Shown here piece after piece: positions 1-7,965 of a stretch of 64,000 nucleotides of DNA. The first letter of the stretch is position 1; each line of letters begins with the position of its first letter. The notes beneath the pieces are model-generated. The model was given only the letters and a program-made list of their open reading frames with translations. It had not been told where the DNA came from and ran no database searches. Made by a program: the position numbers and the translations under genes. This DNA is from Sphingomonas sp. Leaf17. Its GTDB lineage: Bacteria; Pseudomonadota; Alphaproteobacteria; Sphingomonadales; Sphingomonadaceae. The DNA lies in assembly GCF_001421505.1 (NCBI RefSeq), contig NZ_LMKL01000006.1:1-64000 (forward strand), in the 5' to 3' direction.

Positions 1-90
1 TGGCGCCGCGTCGCTACCCGCTACGATCGATGCCCGACCGTCTTCTTTTCCGCTATCGCGCTCGCCGCCACCGTCATCTTCTGGCTCTGA
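1..90 (+). pseudogene. IS5-family transposase, C-terminal end only
   Basis: The reading frame is open from the first base and stops at a TGA ending at 90. It encodes 29 residues ending FFSAIALAATVIFWL, the usual tail of IS5-family DDE transposases, including the YDRC that follows the catalytic glutamate helix. The rest of the gene lies outside the window, so I cannot tell whether this copy is intact. A CTAG at 107-110 may be the target site at the right end of the element; that is inference. It is a different copy from the complete element at 251-1098. Confidence 0.7.
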
Positions 91-250
91 TCAATGAGTC
101 GTGACCCTAGCGACCTGCTTCCAGTAAGCGATCATCGCGATCAACGCTTTCCAGTCTTTCTGCATCTTTCTCACTTGAAGACAAATATAGCGGGCTTGTA
201 TCGCATCGGATATCACCCCGCCTAACTGACTTTCTCATCCCGATCTTCTA
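91..250. other. Non-coding sequence between two IS copies
   Basis: I see no convincing gene. The stretch is A/T-richer than the genes further in. It probably holds the right end of the first IS (to about 110) and about 140 bases of chromosomal or mobile-element remnant. Read on the minus strand it does not continue the fliR fragment on the other side of the IS at 251-1098: joined at the TA, the frame meets a stop within a few codons. The two sides of that IS are therefore probably not the original neighbours. Confidence 0.5.
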
Positions 251-268
251 GGCCGGATCGACACTCAG
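251..268 (+). repeat. Left terminal inverted repeat of the IS
   Basis: GGCCGGATCGACACTCAG matches the reverse complement of 1081-1098 at 14 of 18 positions, with an eight-base identical core GATCGACA. TA precedes it. Confidence 0.7.
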
Positions 269-326
269 GATTCCCAAATGGGCTGAACGCTGATTCATAG
301 GCATCCGTGTAGAGACGCGAAGCGGG

Positions 327-1084
327 TTGGCGGTCAAGCGGTACGAATTGAGCGATGCGCAATGGTTGCCGATCGCATCGCTGCTGCCGGGCAAGGCGGC
401 TGATCCGGGGCGCTCTGGAACCGACAACCGCTTGTTCGTGAACGGATGTCTGTGGGTGCTGCGCTCTGGCACACACTTGTGTGACCTGCCTGAGCGTTAC
501 GGCAAGTGGAAGACGGTGCATCAGCGCTTCAGCCGCTGGTGCCATGCCGGCGTCTGGGAGCGGGTGTTCGAGGTGCTGACGGCCGACCGGGACAACCAGT
601 ATCTGATGATCGACAGCACCATCGTTCGCGCCCACCAGCAGGCAGCAACCGGAAAAGGGGGGCCAAGGATCAGGCGCTGGGGCGTTCCCGAGGCGGACTG
701 ACGACCAAGATTCACATGCTCGCCGATACGTTCGGCCGCCCTTTACTATTTCGCATCACGCCGGGGCAGGCCAGCGACATCGCCTCTGCTCCTGCGCTGC
801 TCGAAGGCCAGTGGGCAAAGGCTGTTCTGGCTGACAAGGCGTATGACGGCAACGACTTGCGTGCCCGGATCGCCGCCATGAAGGCTGAGGCGGTGATCCC
901 GTCCAGGCGCAACCGCAAAGTCGCCATCCCGCACGATGTCGGTGCCTACAAGCATCGTAACCAGATCGAACGATGCTTCGGCCGCCTGAAGCATTTCCGC
1001 CGCTTCGCCACTTGCTATGATCGTCGAACCGCACACTTCACCGGATTCGTCCATCTCGCCGCCGCCATGATCTGGCTGCGCTGA
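327..1084 (+). CDS. IS5-family DDE transposase, two frames joined by -1 frameshift
   Basis: This enzyme would cut and move the IS. The first frame (TTG start at 327, stop at 701) carries the N-terminal domain and the first catalytic aspartate in LMIDST (about residue 96). The second frame, ending at 1084, carries the second aspartate in ADKAYD and the Y-(2)-R-(3)-E-(6)-K signature in YKHRNQIERCFGRLK. The frames overlap at AAAA then GGGGGG (653-662). A -1 slip there joins them into a protein of about 252 residues, the normal family length. Since both halves are otherwise intact and the slip site is a classic A/G run, programmed frameshifting is more likely than decay. Confidence 0.85.
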
Positions 1085-1098
1085 ATGTCGATCGGCTC
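1081..1098 (-). repeat. Right terminal inverted repeat of the IS
   Basis: CTGAATGTCGATCGGCTC is the inverted partner of 251-268. It overlaps the transposase stop codon and is followed by the duplicated TA. Confidence 0.7.
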
Positions 1099-1153
1099 TA
1101 ACGAGCAGGGTTGCCAGGATCCGGTAGGTGAAAACCTGCGCATCGACCGCCAT
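1099..1153 (-). pseudogene. fliR: Start of a probable fliR, cut by the IS
   Basis: An ATG at 1153 lies two bases after the fliQ stop and opens a frame MAVDAQVFTYRILATLLV that runs into the IS after about 18 codons. FliR normally follows FliQ in flagellar export operons and starts with a short hydrophobic helix of this kind. The identification rests mainly on position, because too little remains for certainty. Beyond the far side of the IS there is no continuation, so the rest of the gene has been lost or moved. It could instead be an unrelated reading frame. Confidence 0.45.
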
Positions 1154-1155
1154 CG

Positions 1156-1425
1156 TCAGTTCGCCATCATGGGGATAGCCAGATACAGGCTGCGCGCGAA
1201 ATCCGTGATCCGCGCCATCATCCAGGGGCCCAGCACGATCAGCAGCATCGCGGCGACGAGGATCTTGGGAACATAGCTCAGCGTCATTTCCTGAAGCTGG
1301 GTCGCGACCTGAAACACGCTGATGCACACCCCCACGACCAGCGTCGCGCCAAGAAGGGGGCCAGCGATCATCAGGCAGGTCCACAGCATGTCGTTCATCA
1401 GGTTCAGCGCGTGATCGGCTTCCAT
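1156..1425 (-). CDS. fliQ: Flagellar export apparatus protein FliQ
   Basis: FliQ is a small inner-membrane subunit of the flagellar type III export gate, assembled with FliP and FliR. The 89-residue length is exactly that of the family. Two hydrophobic helices (about residues 15-38 and 50-75) flank the conserved polar stretch with QVATQLQEMTLSYVPK, matching the FliQ signature. A GGCAGGGGG run before the ATG could be the ribosome binding site. fliP is not upstream, where a DUF815 ATPase gene stands instead, and the presumed fliR behind it is cut by an IS. The gene is thus an apparent leftover of a flagellar operon, and its product may be useless unless the other parts are elsewhere. Confidence 0.88.
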   Translation of the reverse strand: MEADHALNLMNDMLWTCLMIAGPLLGATLVVGVCISVFQVATQLQEMTLSYVPKILVAAMLLIVLGPWMMARITDFARSLYLAIPMMAN

Positions 1426-1622
1426 GTCGGCCCCCTGCCCCCAGCGACAGCGTCCGGCATCGCGCCATGGACGGTCCGGCTTTCCTTACCGAACTTGTCC
1501 ACTCACATAACCGACAGGCGTGTCCATTATGGATGTTGTTGGGTGATCGTCGTGACCGGATCGTGCAGACGGTTGTGCCGGACGGTGCGCGCGTGTCGTC
1601 GTTGCCGTCGGCAGGCCCGGCC
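1426..1622. other. Intergenic region upstream of fliQ
   Basis: No gene was found here. On the minus strand only short frames without family features are open, and there is no trace of a fliP C-terminus, the expected neighbour. The last bases before fliQ carry its probable ribosome binding site. Confidence 0.4.
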
Positions 1623-2423
1623 CTACCCGCGCAGTCCCGCCCGCCCGGCCAGTTCGATCGCGTATTGCCATGCGACCCGGCCCGACCGGCTGCCGCGCCG
1701 GGTCGCCCATTGTACCGCGTCGTCAGGATCGAAGGTCAGTCCTTGCGCCCCGGCATAGGCGGCGACGATCGCCAGATACCCCGCCTGATCGAGCGCATGG
1801 AACCCAAGGCTCAGGCCGAACCGGTCGGCCAGCGCGAGCTGGTCGTCGATCGAATCGCGCGGGTTGATCGCGCTGTCCTGCTCGGCGATGTCGCGCGGGA
1901 TCAGGTGGCGGCGGTTGGCCGTCACGATCAGGCGGACGTGATCGGGCCGCGCCTCCGCCCCGCCGTCCAGCATCGACCGTAATGCCCGCCCGTCGCCCGC
2001 CGCGTCGAAGCCCAGATCGTCGATGAACACCGCGAACGCGCGCGCCACCGGCTCCAGCGTCGCGAACAGCGCGGGCAGGCTTGCCAGATCGGCGACCGCC
2101 ACCAGTGCGATGTCGCCGCCCGCATCCTGCACCGCGCCGACCGCCGCCTTCACCAGCGCCGATTTGCCGGTGCCGCGCGCGCCCCAAAGCAGGACGTCCT
2201 GCGCGGCATGGCCGGCCGCCAGCCGCCGGAGGTTCTCGACCAGCGCGGCCTTCTGCGCGTCGATCCCGATCAGCCGGTCGAGCGGCAGGGGGGCAAAGCC
2301 ACGCGCCGGGTGCAGCGCGCCGTCGCGCCAGACATAGGCCGGGTGCGTGCGCGGATCGACCGGTGGTGCCGGCGGTGGCGACAGGCGTTCGAGCGCGGCG
2401 GCGATACGATCCAGCGGGTCCAT
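1623..2423 (-). CDS. DUF815-family ATP-binding protein
   Basis: This is a 266-residue AAA-type ATPase of the DUF815 group; its substrate is unknown. A Walker A motif GARGTGKS lies at residues 81-88, a Walker B motif FIDDLGF near 132-138, and a sensor-like TANRRHLIPRD about 40 residues later. The C-terminal third, with WATRRGSRSGRVAWQ, resembles an AAA lid with an arginine-rich end. It starts 33 bases after the stop of prsT on the same strand and is probably the last gene of the XrtA-regulator operon, although the family also occurs elsewhere. No membrane segment is visible. Confidence 0.8.
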   Translation of the reverse strand: MDPLDRIAAALERLSPPPAPPVDPRTHPAYVWRDGALHPARGFAPLPLDRLIGIDAQKAALVENLRRLAAGHAAQDVLLWGARGTGKSALVKAAVGAVQDAGGDIALVAVADLASLPALFATLEPVARAFAVFIDDLGFDAAGDGRALRSMLDGGAEARPDHVRLIVTANRRHLIPRDIAEQDSAINPRDSIDDQLALADRFGLSLGFHALDQAGYLAIVAAYAGAQGLTFDPDDAVQWATRRGSRSGRVAWQYAIELAGRAGLRG

Positions 2424-2456
2424 GGGGAGGCTCCTAGCCGATCGCGGCAGGCCGGG

Positions 2457-4469
2457 TCACGCCCCCACCGCCGCTCTCAGGGCCGCCAGATGCGCGGCGA
2501 TGGCGCGATCACCCGGAGCCAGCGTCCGCGCCTTGTCCAGCAGCACCCGGGCCGCCGCCGCATCGCCATCGACATGCGCCGCCCAGCCATAGGCATCGAC
2601 CACCGCCGGCGTCATCGGGGCCAGCGCATAGGCCGCCGCGCCATAGATCCGCGCGACCGCCCCGTCGCCATCCCCGGCATAGGCGCGCGCCAGGTCGACC
2701 AGCAGGGCCACGTCACGATTGCCGATGCGCGCACGCACCCCCTCCAGCGTCTCGATCGCGGCATCCCACTGCCCGGCCGCGACCTGCCAATGACCCAGCA
2801 GCGCCCGCGCGGTCAGGGTCTGCGGGTTCTGCGACAGGTACAGCGCCAGCGTGGTCGCCGCATCGGCGGGGCGGTTCGCCCGGCCCAGCGCCTCGACCAG
2901 CCGCAGCATCGTCGGCTCGTCGAACGACAGGTCGGCCGCACGGGCATAGGCCGCCGCCGCCTCGCCATAACGGCCACCCGCGACCAGCACGTCACCCACC
3001 GCCAGATGCGCCGCCGCCGCCCCTGGTGTCGCGCGTGCCAGTCCCTGCGCCTGCGCGAGCGCCCCGGCCCGGTCGCCGGCCCCGACCAGTCCGCGGATCA
3101 GCCCGACGGCATAGGCCGGGTCGCCGGGCACGCCCGCCTTCGCCGCCGCCAGCGCGCCGATACCGTCCTCGGTCGCAAACGGCGTGGCCGCGCCATTGAC
3201 GCCGAAGGCCACCCGGTCGATCAGCCGCGCCGCCGCCGTCCGGTCGCCCGTCATTTCCGCGCTGCGCCCCGCGAGCCGCAGGGCATAGCCGTCGGCGTCC
3301 GCACGCACCATGATCGGCCGCAACATATCCAGTGCAGCCCGCGCATCGCCCGACCGCGCCAGCGACGCCGCCAGCATCCGCCGGACCGCGACGTTCATCG
3401 GCTGGGCCGCGACCAGCGCCCGCAGGCCCGCATTGGCGCGCTCATAGCGGCCCGCCTGATAGTCCAGCAGCGCACCCAGCCACACCGCGCCCGGAACGCC
3501 GGCCCGGTCGCCGCCATGGTCCAGCATCGCCCGCGCCAGATCGCGCTGCCCGGCCCGCGCCGCCATCACCGCCTGCAGGTACAACGCGCGCGGATCGCCC
3601 GGCCGTACCGCCAGCGCCGCGCGGGTCGCCGCCAGCATGTCCGCGTTGCGCCCCGCATCGCCCAGGGTTTCCGCCGCCGCGATCAGCGCGGGATAATAAA
3701 AGGCATCGCGCGCCCGCGCCGCCGCGAACCACGGCAGCGCGGCGACCAGCCCGTACCGCCGCCGGACGATCTCGCCGCGCAGCACGAGCGCCGCCGGCAT
3801 CCGCGCATCCGCCGCCACCGCGCGCGCCGCCGCGACATCCGCGCCGGCCACGTCGCCCAGCGTCAGCCGCAACCGACCAAGATCGGTCCACCCCCTCACA
3901 TTGTTTGGATCCGTCGCCAGAACCGCGAGCAACGCGTCCTGCGCCTCCACCGGCCGCCCCTCGACCGCCAGCGCGCGCGCGGCGATCCGCTGCGCGTCGG
4001 CGCGGTCGGCCGGCGGGGCCAGCGCCGCCTCGGCCCGTGCGCCGGCGGCATCCCCCTGCAAAAGCCGCGCCTGCGCGCGCAGCGCGTGCAGCCGGGCCGG
4101 GGCCGCGCCGGTGTCCACCGCCCGCGCCAATGCCGCCTCCGCCGCCAGCCCGTCGTCCAGTTCCAGATAGGCGCGCGCCAGCACCACCTGCGCCGCCGAG
4201 AGCGACGGATCGGCCGCCAGCGCGGCTTGTGCGTTGCTGCGCGCCGCACTGTAGTTGCCCGCCGCCAGCGTCGTGCGCGCATCGGCCAGCAGCCGTACCG
4301 GGTCGACCGGCGCGCGCCGCTGCGCCAGCACTATCCCGCCCAGCACCAGCATCAGGACCAGCACCATCGCCGCGATCAGCCGGACGCGGTTGCCGATCCG
4401 CGGCAGGCGCAGCCGGGACCGCCGCCGCCGACGATGCAACAATGGGTAGCGGGCGGTTGCGTCAGCCAT
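2457..4469 (-). CDS. prsT: TPR-repeat protein of the XrtA/PEP-CTERM system, PrsT-like
   Basis: The 670-residue protein has a basic N-terminus (RRRRRSRLR), one membrane segment at about residues 31-51, and then an Ala-rich series of tetratricopeptide repeats to the end, predicted to face the periplasm. Such proteins sit beside prsK and prsR in exosortase A (XrtA) gene sets and are thought to help polysaccharide export or protein sorting; the exact role is unknown. The gene overlaps prsR by 8 bases, which suggests translational coupling. The name rests on the neighbours and architecture. TPR proteins are hard to assign by sequence alone. Confidence 0.75.
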   Translation of the reverse strand: MADATARYPLLHRRRRRSRLRLPRIGNRVRLIAAMVLVLMLVLGGIVLAQRRAPVDPVRLLADARTTLAAGNYSAARSNAQAALAADPSLSAAQVVLARAYLELDDGLAAEAALARAVDTGAAPARLHALRAQARLLQGDAAGARAEAALAPPADRADAQRIAARALAVEGRPVEAQDALLAVLATDPNNVRGWTDLGRLRLTLGDVAGADVAAARAVAADARMPAALVLRGEIVRRRYGLVAALPWFAAARARDAFYYPALIAAAETLGDAGRNADMLAATRAALAVRPGDPRALYLQAVMAARAGQRDLARAMLDHGGDRAGVPGAVWLGALLDYQAGRYERANAGLRALVAAQPMNVAVRRMLAASLARSGDARAALDMLRPIMVRADADGYALRLAGRSAEMTGDRTAAARLIDRVAFGVNGAATPFATEDGIGALAAAKAGVPGDPAYAVGLIRGLVGAGDRAGALAQAQGLARATPGAAAAHLAVGDVLVAGGRYGEAAAAYARAADLSFDEPTMLRLVEALGRANRPADAATTLALYLSQNPQTLTARALLGHWQVAAGQWDAAIETLEGVRARIGNRDVALLVDLARAYAGDGDGAVARIYGAAAYALAPMTPAVVDAYGWAAHVDGDAAAARVLLDKARTLAPGDRAIAAHLAALRAAVGA

Positions 4470-5823
4470 GCAGGTCGTAACTCTTCAACAGGTCGTACAA
4501 AGTCGGCCGACTGATCCCCAGCAGCCGGGCGGCACCGGAGATATTGCCCTCCGCCTGCGCCATCGCACGGCCGATCGCCGCGCGGTCCGCCACCTCGCGC
4601 GCACGGCGCAGGTTCAGCATGGGGCCGTCGTCACCGACCCCGTCCAGATCCAGGTCGGCGGCGGTCACCAGCTTGCCCTCGGCCATGATGACCGCGCGCT
4701 TCACCCGGTTTTCCAGTTCGCGGACATTACCCGGCCAGCCGTACCCCTCCACCGCCGCGCGCGCATCGGGGGCAAGGCCGGTCACGCCCGTCCCCAGCGC
4801 CTTGGCATGGCGGGTGACGAAATGACGCGCGAGCAGTGCCGCATCCCCGGCGCGCGCGCCCAGCGCCGGGATCTTCACGACGATTTCGGCCAGCCGGTAA
4901 TACAGGTCCTCGCGGAAACTGCCGGCCGCGACCATCGCATCGACATCCTGATGCGTCGCGCAGACGATTCGCGTGTCGACCGGAATCGCCTTGCGTCCGC
5001 CCAGCCGCTCGATCACCCGCTCCTGCAGGAACCGCAACAGCTTGACCTGCAGCGGCAGCGGAATGTCGCCGACCTCGTCCAGGAACAGCGTACCGCCCGC
5101 CGCCTGCTCGATCTTGCCCTCGGTCGTCTTCACCGCGCCGGTGAACGCGCCCTTTTCATGCCCGAACAATTCGCTTTCCAGCAGGGTTTCGGGGATCGCC
5201 GCGCAGTTGATCGCGACGAAATTGCCGTGCCTGCGCGGGCTGGCATCGTGCAGGCCGCGCGCCAGCAGTTCCTTGCCGGTCCCGCTCGCGCCCAGCAGCA
5301 TCACCGACACGTCGGCCGGCGCGACCCGCTCCAGCATCCGCGTCACCTTCGCCATTTCCGGCGAGGCGAACACCAGCCCGCCGAAACCACCGGCACCGGG
5401 CCGGCTCGCCAGCCGCCGGTTCTCGGCCTCCAGCGCGTGGACATGGAACGCGCGCGCCACGATCAGGCCCAGCGCGTCGATGTCGATCGGCTTGGCATAG
5501 AAATCCCACGCGCCGTCGTCGATCGCCTGCAACGCGCTTTCGCGCGCGTCGTGGCCCGACGCCACGATGACCTTGGTATCGGGCTTCAGCGCCAGGATCT
5601 GCGCCAGCGTCGCGAATCCCTCGGTCGTGCCGTCGGGGTCGGGCGGCAGGCCAAGATCCAGCGTCACCACCGCCGGCTCATGCGCGCGCACCGCGTCGAT
5701 CGCCGACGCCCGGTCGCCCGCCACGACGACGGTATAGCCCTCATAGGCCCAGCGCAGCTGGCGTTGCAGCCCGGCATCGTCCTCGACGATCAGCAGGACC
5801 GGCAGGTCGGCACCCGCGCTCAT
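4462..5823 (-). CDS. prsR: Sigma-54-dependent response regulator PrsR
   Basis: This transcription activator of the XrtA/PEP-CTERM system works with RNA polymerase carrying sigma-54. It has an N-terminal receiver domain with the phospho-accepting aspartate in TLDLGLP (D56). The AAA+ domain follows, with Walker A GASGTGKE at 178-185, the sigma-54 contact loop GAFTGA at 225-230 and Walker B TLFLDEVGD. A Fis-type helix-turn-helix ends the protein (GAARLLGISRPTLYDLL). At 453 residues it has full length. It overlaps prsK by 4 bases (ATGA), as expected for a kinase and regulator pair. The targets are not known from the sequence, but one candidate lies before the guanylyltransferase gene at 9531. Confidence 0.9.
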   Translation of the reverse strand: MSAGADLPVLLIVEDDAGLQRQLRWAYEGYTVVVAGDRASAIDAVRAHEPAVVTLDLGLPPDPDGTTEGFATLAQILALKPDTKVIVASGHDARESALQAIDDGAWDFYAKPIDIDALGLIVARAFHVHALEAENRRLASRPGAGGFGGLVFASPEMAKVTRMLERVAPADVSVMLLGASGTGKELLARGLHDASPRRHGNFVAINCAAIPETLLESELFGHEKGAFTGAVKTTEGKIEQAAGGTLFLDEVGDIPLPLQVKLLRFLQERVIERLGGRKAIPVDTRIVCATHQDVDAMVAAGSFREDLYYRLAEIVVKIPALGARAGDAALLARHFVTRHAKALGTGVTGLAPDARAAVEGYGWPGNVRELENRVKRAVIMAEGKLVTAADLDLDGVGDDGPMLNLRRAREVADRAAIGRAMAQAEGNISGAARLLGISRPTLYDLLKSYDLHG

Positions 5824-7964
5824 GCCGCCCGCTCCATCGCGTCGGCCAGCGGCAACAGGATACGAAAGCAGGTGCCCTCGCCCTCGCGGCTGGTCACGCT
5901 CATGCTGCCACCCATCGCCTGTACCAGTTGCCGCGCCTCATAGGCCCCTATCCCGAAGCCGCTCGGCTTGGACGAGGCGAACGGGCGGAACAGCTCGTCG
6001 CGCACGAACGTCGCCGTCATGCCGCAACCGCGATCGACCACCTCGATCGCGACATGATCGCCGGCGCGCGTGGCCGTCACCCGCACCGGGCTACCCGCCG
6101 TGCTGGCCTCCACCGCGTTCTGCACCAGATGGCCGATCGCCTGTTCCAGCCGCGCCGGATCGGCCAGCACCAGAGGGAGGTCATCGACGCTCGTCGCGAT
6201 CGGATGCAGCGCCCGTCGTCCGGCCGCGACCTGTTCGATCAGCCGGGCGATGTCGACCGGCTGCACCGCCTCGGTCCGGGCGGGGCCATGTTGCGACAGG
6301 CGGGCCAGCAGGGCGTTCATGCGGTCGGACGAATCCTTCAGGGTTGCGATCATGTCGGCGCGGAAATCCGGGTTGTCGGCGTGGCGTTCGGCGTTGCGCG
6401 CGACCAGGCTCAACTGGCTGACCAGATTCTTGATGTCGTGCAGGATGAACGCGAAGCGGCGGTTGAACTCGTCGAAGCGGCGTGCATCGGCCAGCGCGGC
6501 ATGGGCGCGGTCCTCGGCCAGATAACTCGCCGCCTGCCGCCCGGCGAGCCGCAGCAGGTCGAAATCCTCCCAGTCCAGCGTCCGCTGGAACGGCGGTCGC
6601 GCGAGCAGGATCGCACCGACCAGCGCCCCGACGTGCAGCAGCGGCACGATCGCCCAGATCCGCCGGTCGTCCAGCATCCAGGCCGGCACGGCGGCCGCGT
6701 CCCCCGACACGTCATCACCGGCCCCCGAGCGCAGCCGGTCCAGCTCGATGATCCGGCCGGTGCCGGCCAGATGGCGGACCAGCGCCGCATCATCACCGCC
6801 GGATGGCCGTACCCCGTCATCGCGCGCGCCATCATCCCTGGGGCCATAATCCCCGGCCCCATCATCCCAGGCCCAGTCGGCCACCGCCTCCAGCCCGTCG
6901 GTATCCACCACCAGCAGCATGCCGGCCGGCGAGCCGGTCAGGTCGGCGATCGCGGTGATGATCCGCGTCTCCAGCGGGGCCGCGCCCTTGTCCGGGCGAC
7001 CCAGCGTGTCGGTGAACCGCTGCCATTCGGTGCGATAATCATAGCGCATGCGAAACAGATGCTTCTCGATCGTCACCCGCGTCCACGCGCGCAGCCACGG
7101 CGTCGACACCAACGTCATCAGGCTGGCGGTCGCGCCGAACACGATGCCGGTCTGGATCAGCCGCACCTGCGATCCGCCGACCACCGCGACGATGCTGGTC
7201 GCCGCCACCACGATGGCGGCGAACGCGGCCAGTGCCAGCCCGGCCAGCAGCCGCAGCGTGATGCCGCGCGATACCAGCAGGGCATGGTCGCCGCGCTTGC
7301 CGCTGGCGATCGCGAAGGCGGCCGCCGCGACGATCGCCGCCCAGCCCCGCATCAGGACCACGACCGGCCCCCAGCCATCGGTGGCATAGACCAGCGCGTA
7401 GCAGACCAGATCGCTGCCCCACAGGATCGTCAGGACCGCCACGACCGATCGCGTCGCCATCCCGCCATCCGCCATCCGTCCCGCCGCGTGCAGGTCGCGG
7501 ACCAGCACCAGCGCGGTCACCGCGATCAGCATCGCCACCGCCTGCCGGCCATCCATCAGCACCTGTCGCATCGCCGGCGCGGGCGTTCCGCTCTGGACCA
7601 GCGACAACCCGAGCGCGATGAGTACCAGCAGCGCGGCGACGCCATAGATCAGCCCCAGAGTCGCACCTAGCGGCGTACCCAGCGTCGCACCGGGCATGAC
7701 GCCGCGCGCCCGTCGCCAGCAGGTCGCGCAAAGCGCCAGCAGCGCCAGGTTCCGCAACGCCTCCGCAATCCGCGTGGCGACATCGGTGGCCCCGATCCCC
7801 GCGATCGCCAGCGCCCACAAGGCGGTCGCGCCCAGCGCCACGACCAGCACCGTCGCCGTCACCCCGGTCGCATCGCCACGCAACCGCGAGAAGGCCAGCG
7901 CCCCGAACAGCAGCGCCGCCAGCGAATAGGTCCACAGCGTCAGAACGGGCAGTAACACGCCCAT
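5820..7964 (-). CDS. prsK: XrtA/PEP-CTERM system sensor histidine kinase PrsK
   Basis: A membrane histidine kinase of about 714 residues. The N-terminal third holds eight or more hydrophobic helices. A GAF-like region follows, then the phospho-acceptor motif FILHDIKN, and an ATPase domain with N box HLVQNAVEAS, G1 box VDRGCGM and G2 box GFGIGAYEARQL. HDIKN replaces the common HELRN and is typical of PrsK. I chose the ATG at 7964, one base after the stop of the upstream gene. An ATG 33 bases earlier would overlap that gene. The product presumably phosphorylates PrsR; the signal is unknown. Confidence 0.9.
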   Translation of the reverse strand: MGVLLPVLTLWTYSLAALLFGALAFSRLRGDATGVTATVLVVALGATALWALAIAGIGATDVATRIAEALRNLALLALCATCWRRARGVMPGATLGTPLGATLGLIYGVAALLVLIALGLSLVQSGTPAPAMRQVLMDGRQAVAMLIAVTALVLVRDLHAAGRMADGGMATRSVVAVLTILWGSDLVCYALVYATDGWGPVVVLMRGWAAIVAAAAFAIASGKRGDHALLVSRGITLRLLAGLALAAFAAIVVAATSIVAVVGGSQVRLIQTGIVFGATASLMTLVSTPWLRAWTRVTIEKHLFRMRYDYRTEWQRFTDTLGRPDKGAAPLETRIITAIADLTGSPAGMLLVVDTDGLEAVADWAWDDGAGDYGPRDDGARDDGVRPSGGDDAALVRHLAGTGRIIELDRLRSGAGDDVSGDAAAVPAWMLDDRRIWAIVPLLHVGALVGAILLARPPFQRTLDWEDFDLLRLAGRQAASYLAEDRAHAALADARRFDEFNRRFAFILHDIKNLVSQLSLVARNAERHADNPDFRADMIATLKDSSDRMNALLARLSQHGPARTEAVQPVDIARLIEQVAAGRRALHPIATSVDDLPLVLADPARLEQAIGHLVQNAVEASTAGSPVRVTATRAGDHVAIEVVDRGCGMTATFVRDELFRPFASSKPSGFGIGAYEARQLVQAMGGSMSVTSREGEGTCFRILLPLADAMERAA

Positions 7965-7965
7965 G

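Larger units (their letters stand above)
251..1098 (+). mobile_element. Complete IS5-family insertion sequence (848 bp)
   Basis: The element is bounded by imperfect 18-bp terminal inverted repeats at 251-268 and 1081-1098 (14 of 18 positions match) and flanked by a TA duplication at 249-250 and 1099-1100. One transposase gene fills most of the element and is read through a frameshift. The length, TA target and frameshift arrangement fit the IS427-like branch of the IS5 family. It is inserted in what looks like the beginning of fliR. Boundaries were set by eye from the repeats and the duplication. Confidence 0.8.

Noticed and set aside
91..250. Continuation of fliR on the far side of the IS
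   Set aside because: After removing the IS and one TA the frame stops within a few codons and the residues are not membrane-like.
2208..4514. 768-codon Arg-rich open frame opposite prsT
   Set aside because: A composition artefact of a high-GC gene on the other strand; no start signal or domain.
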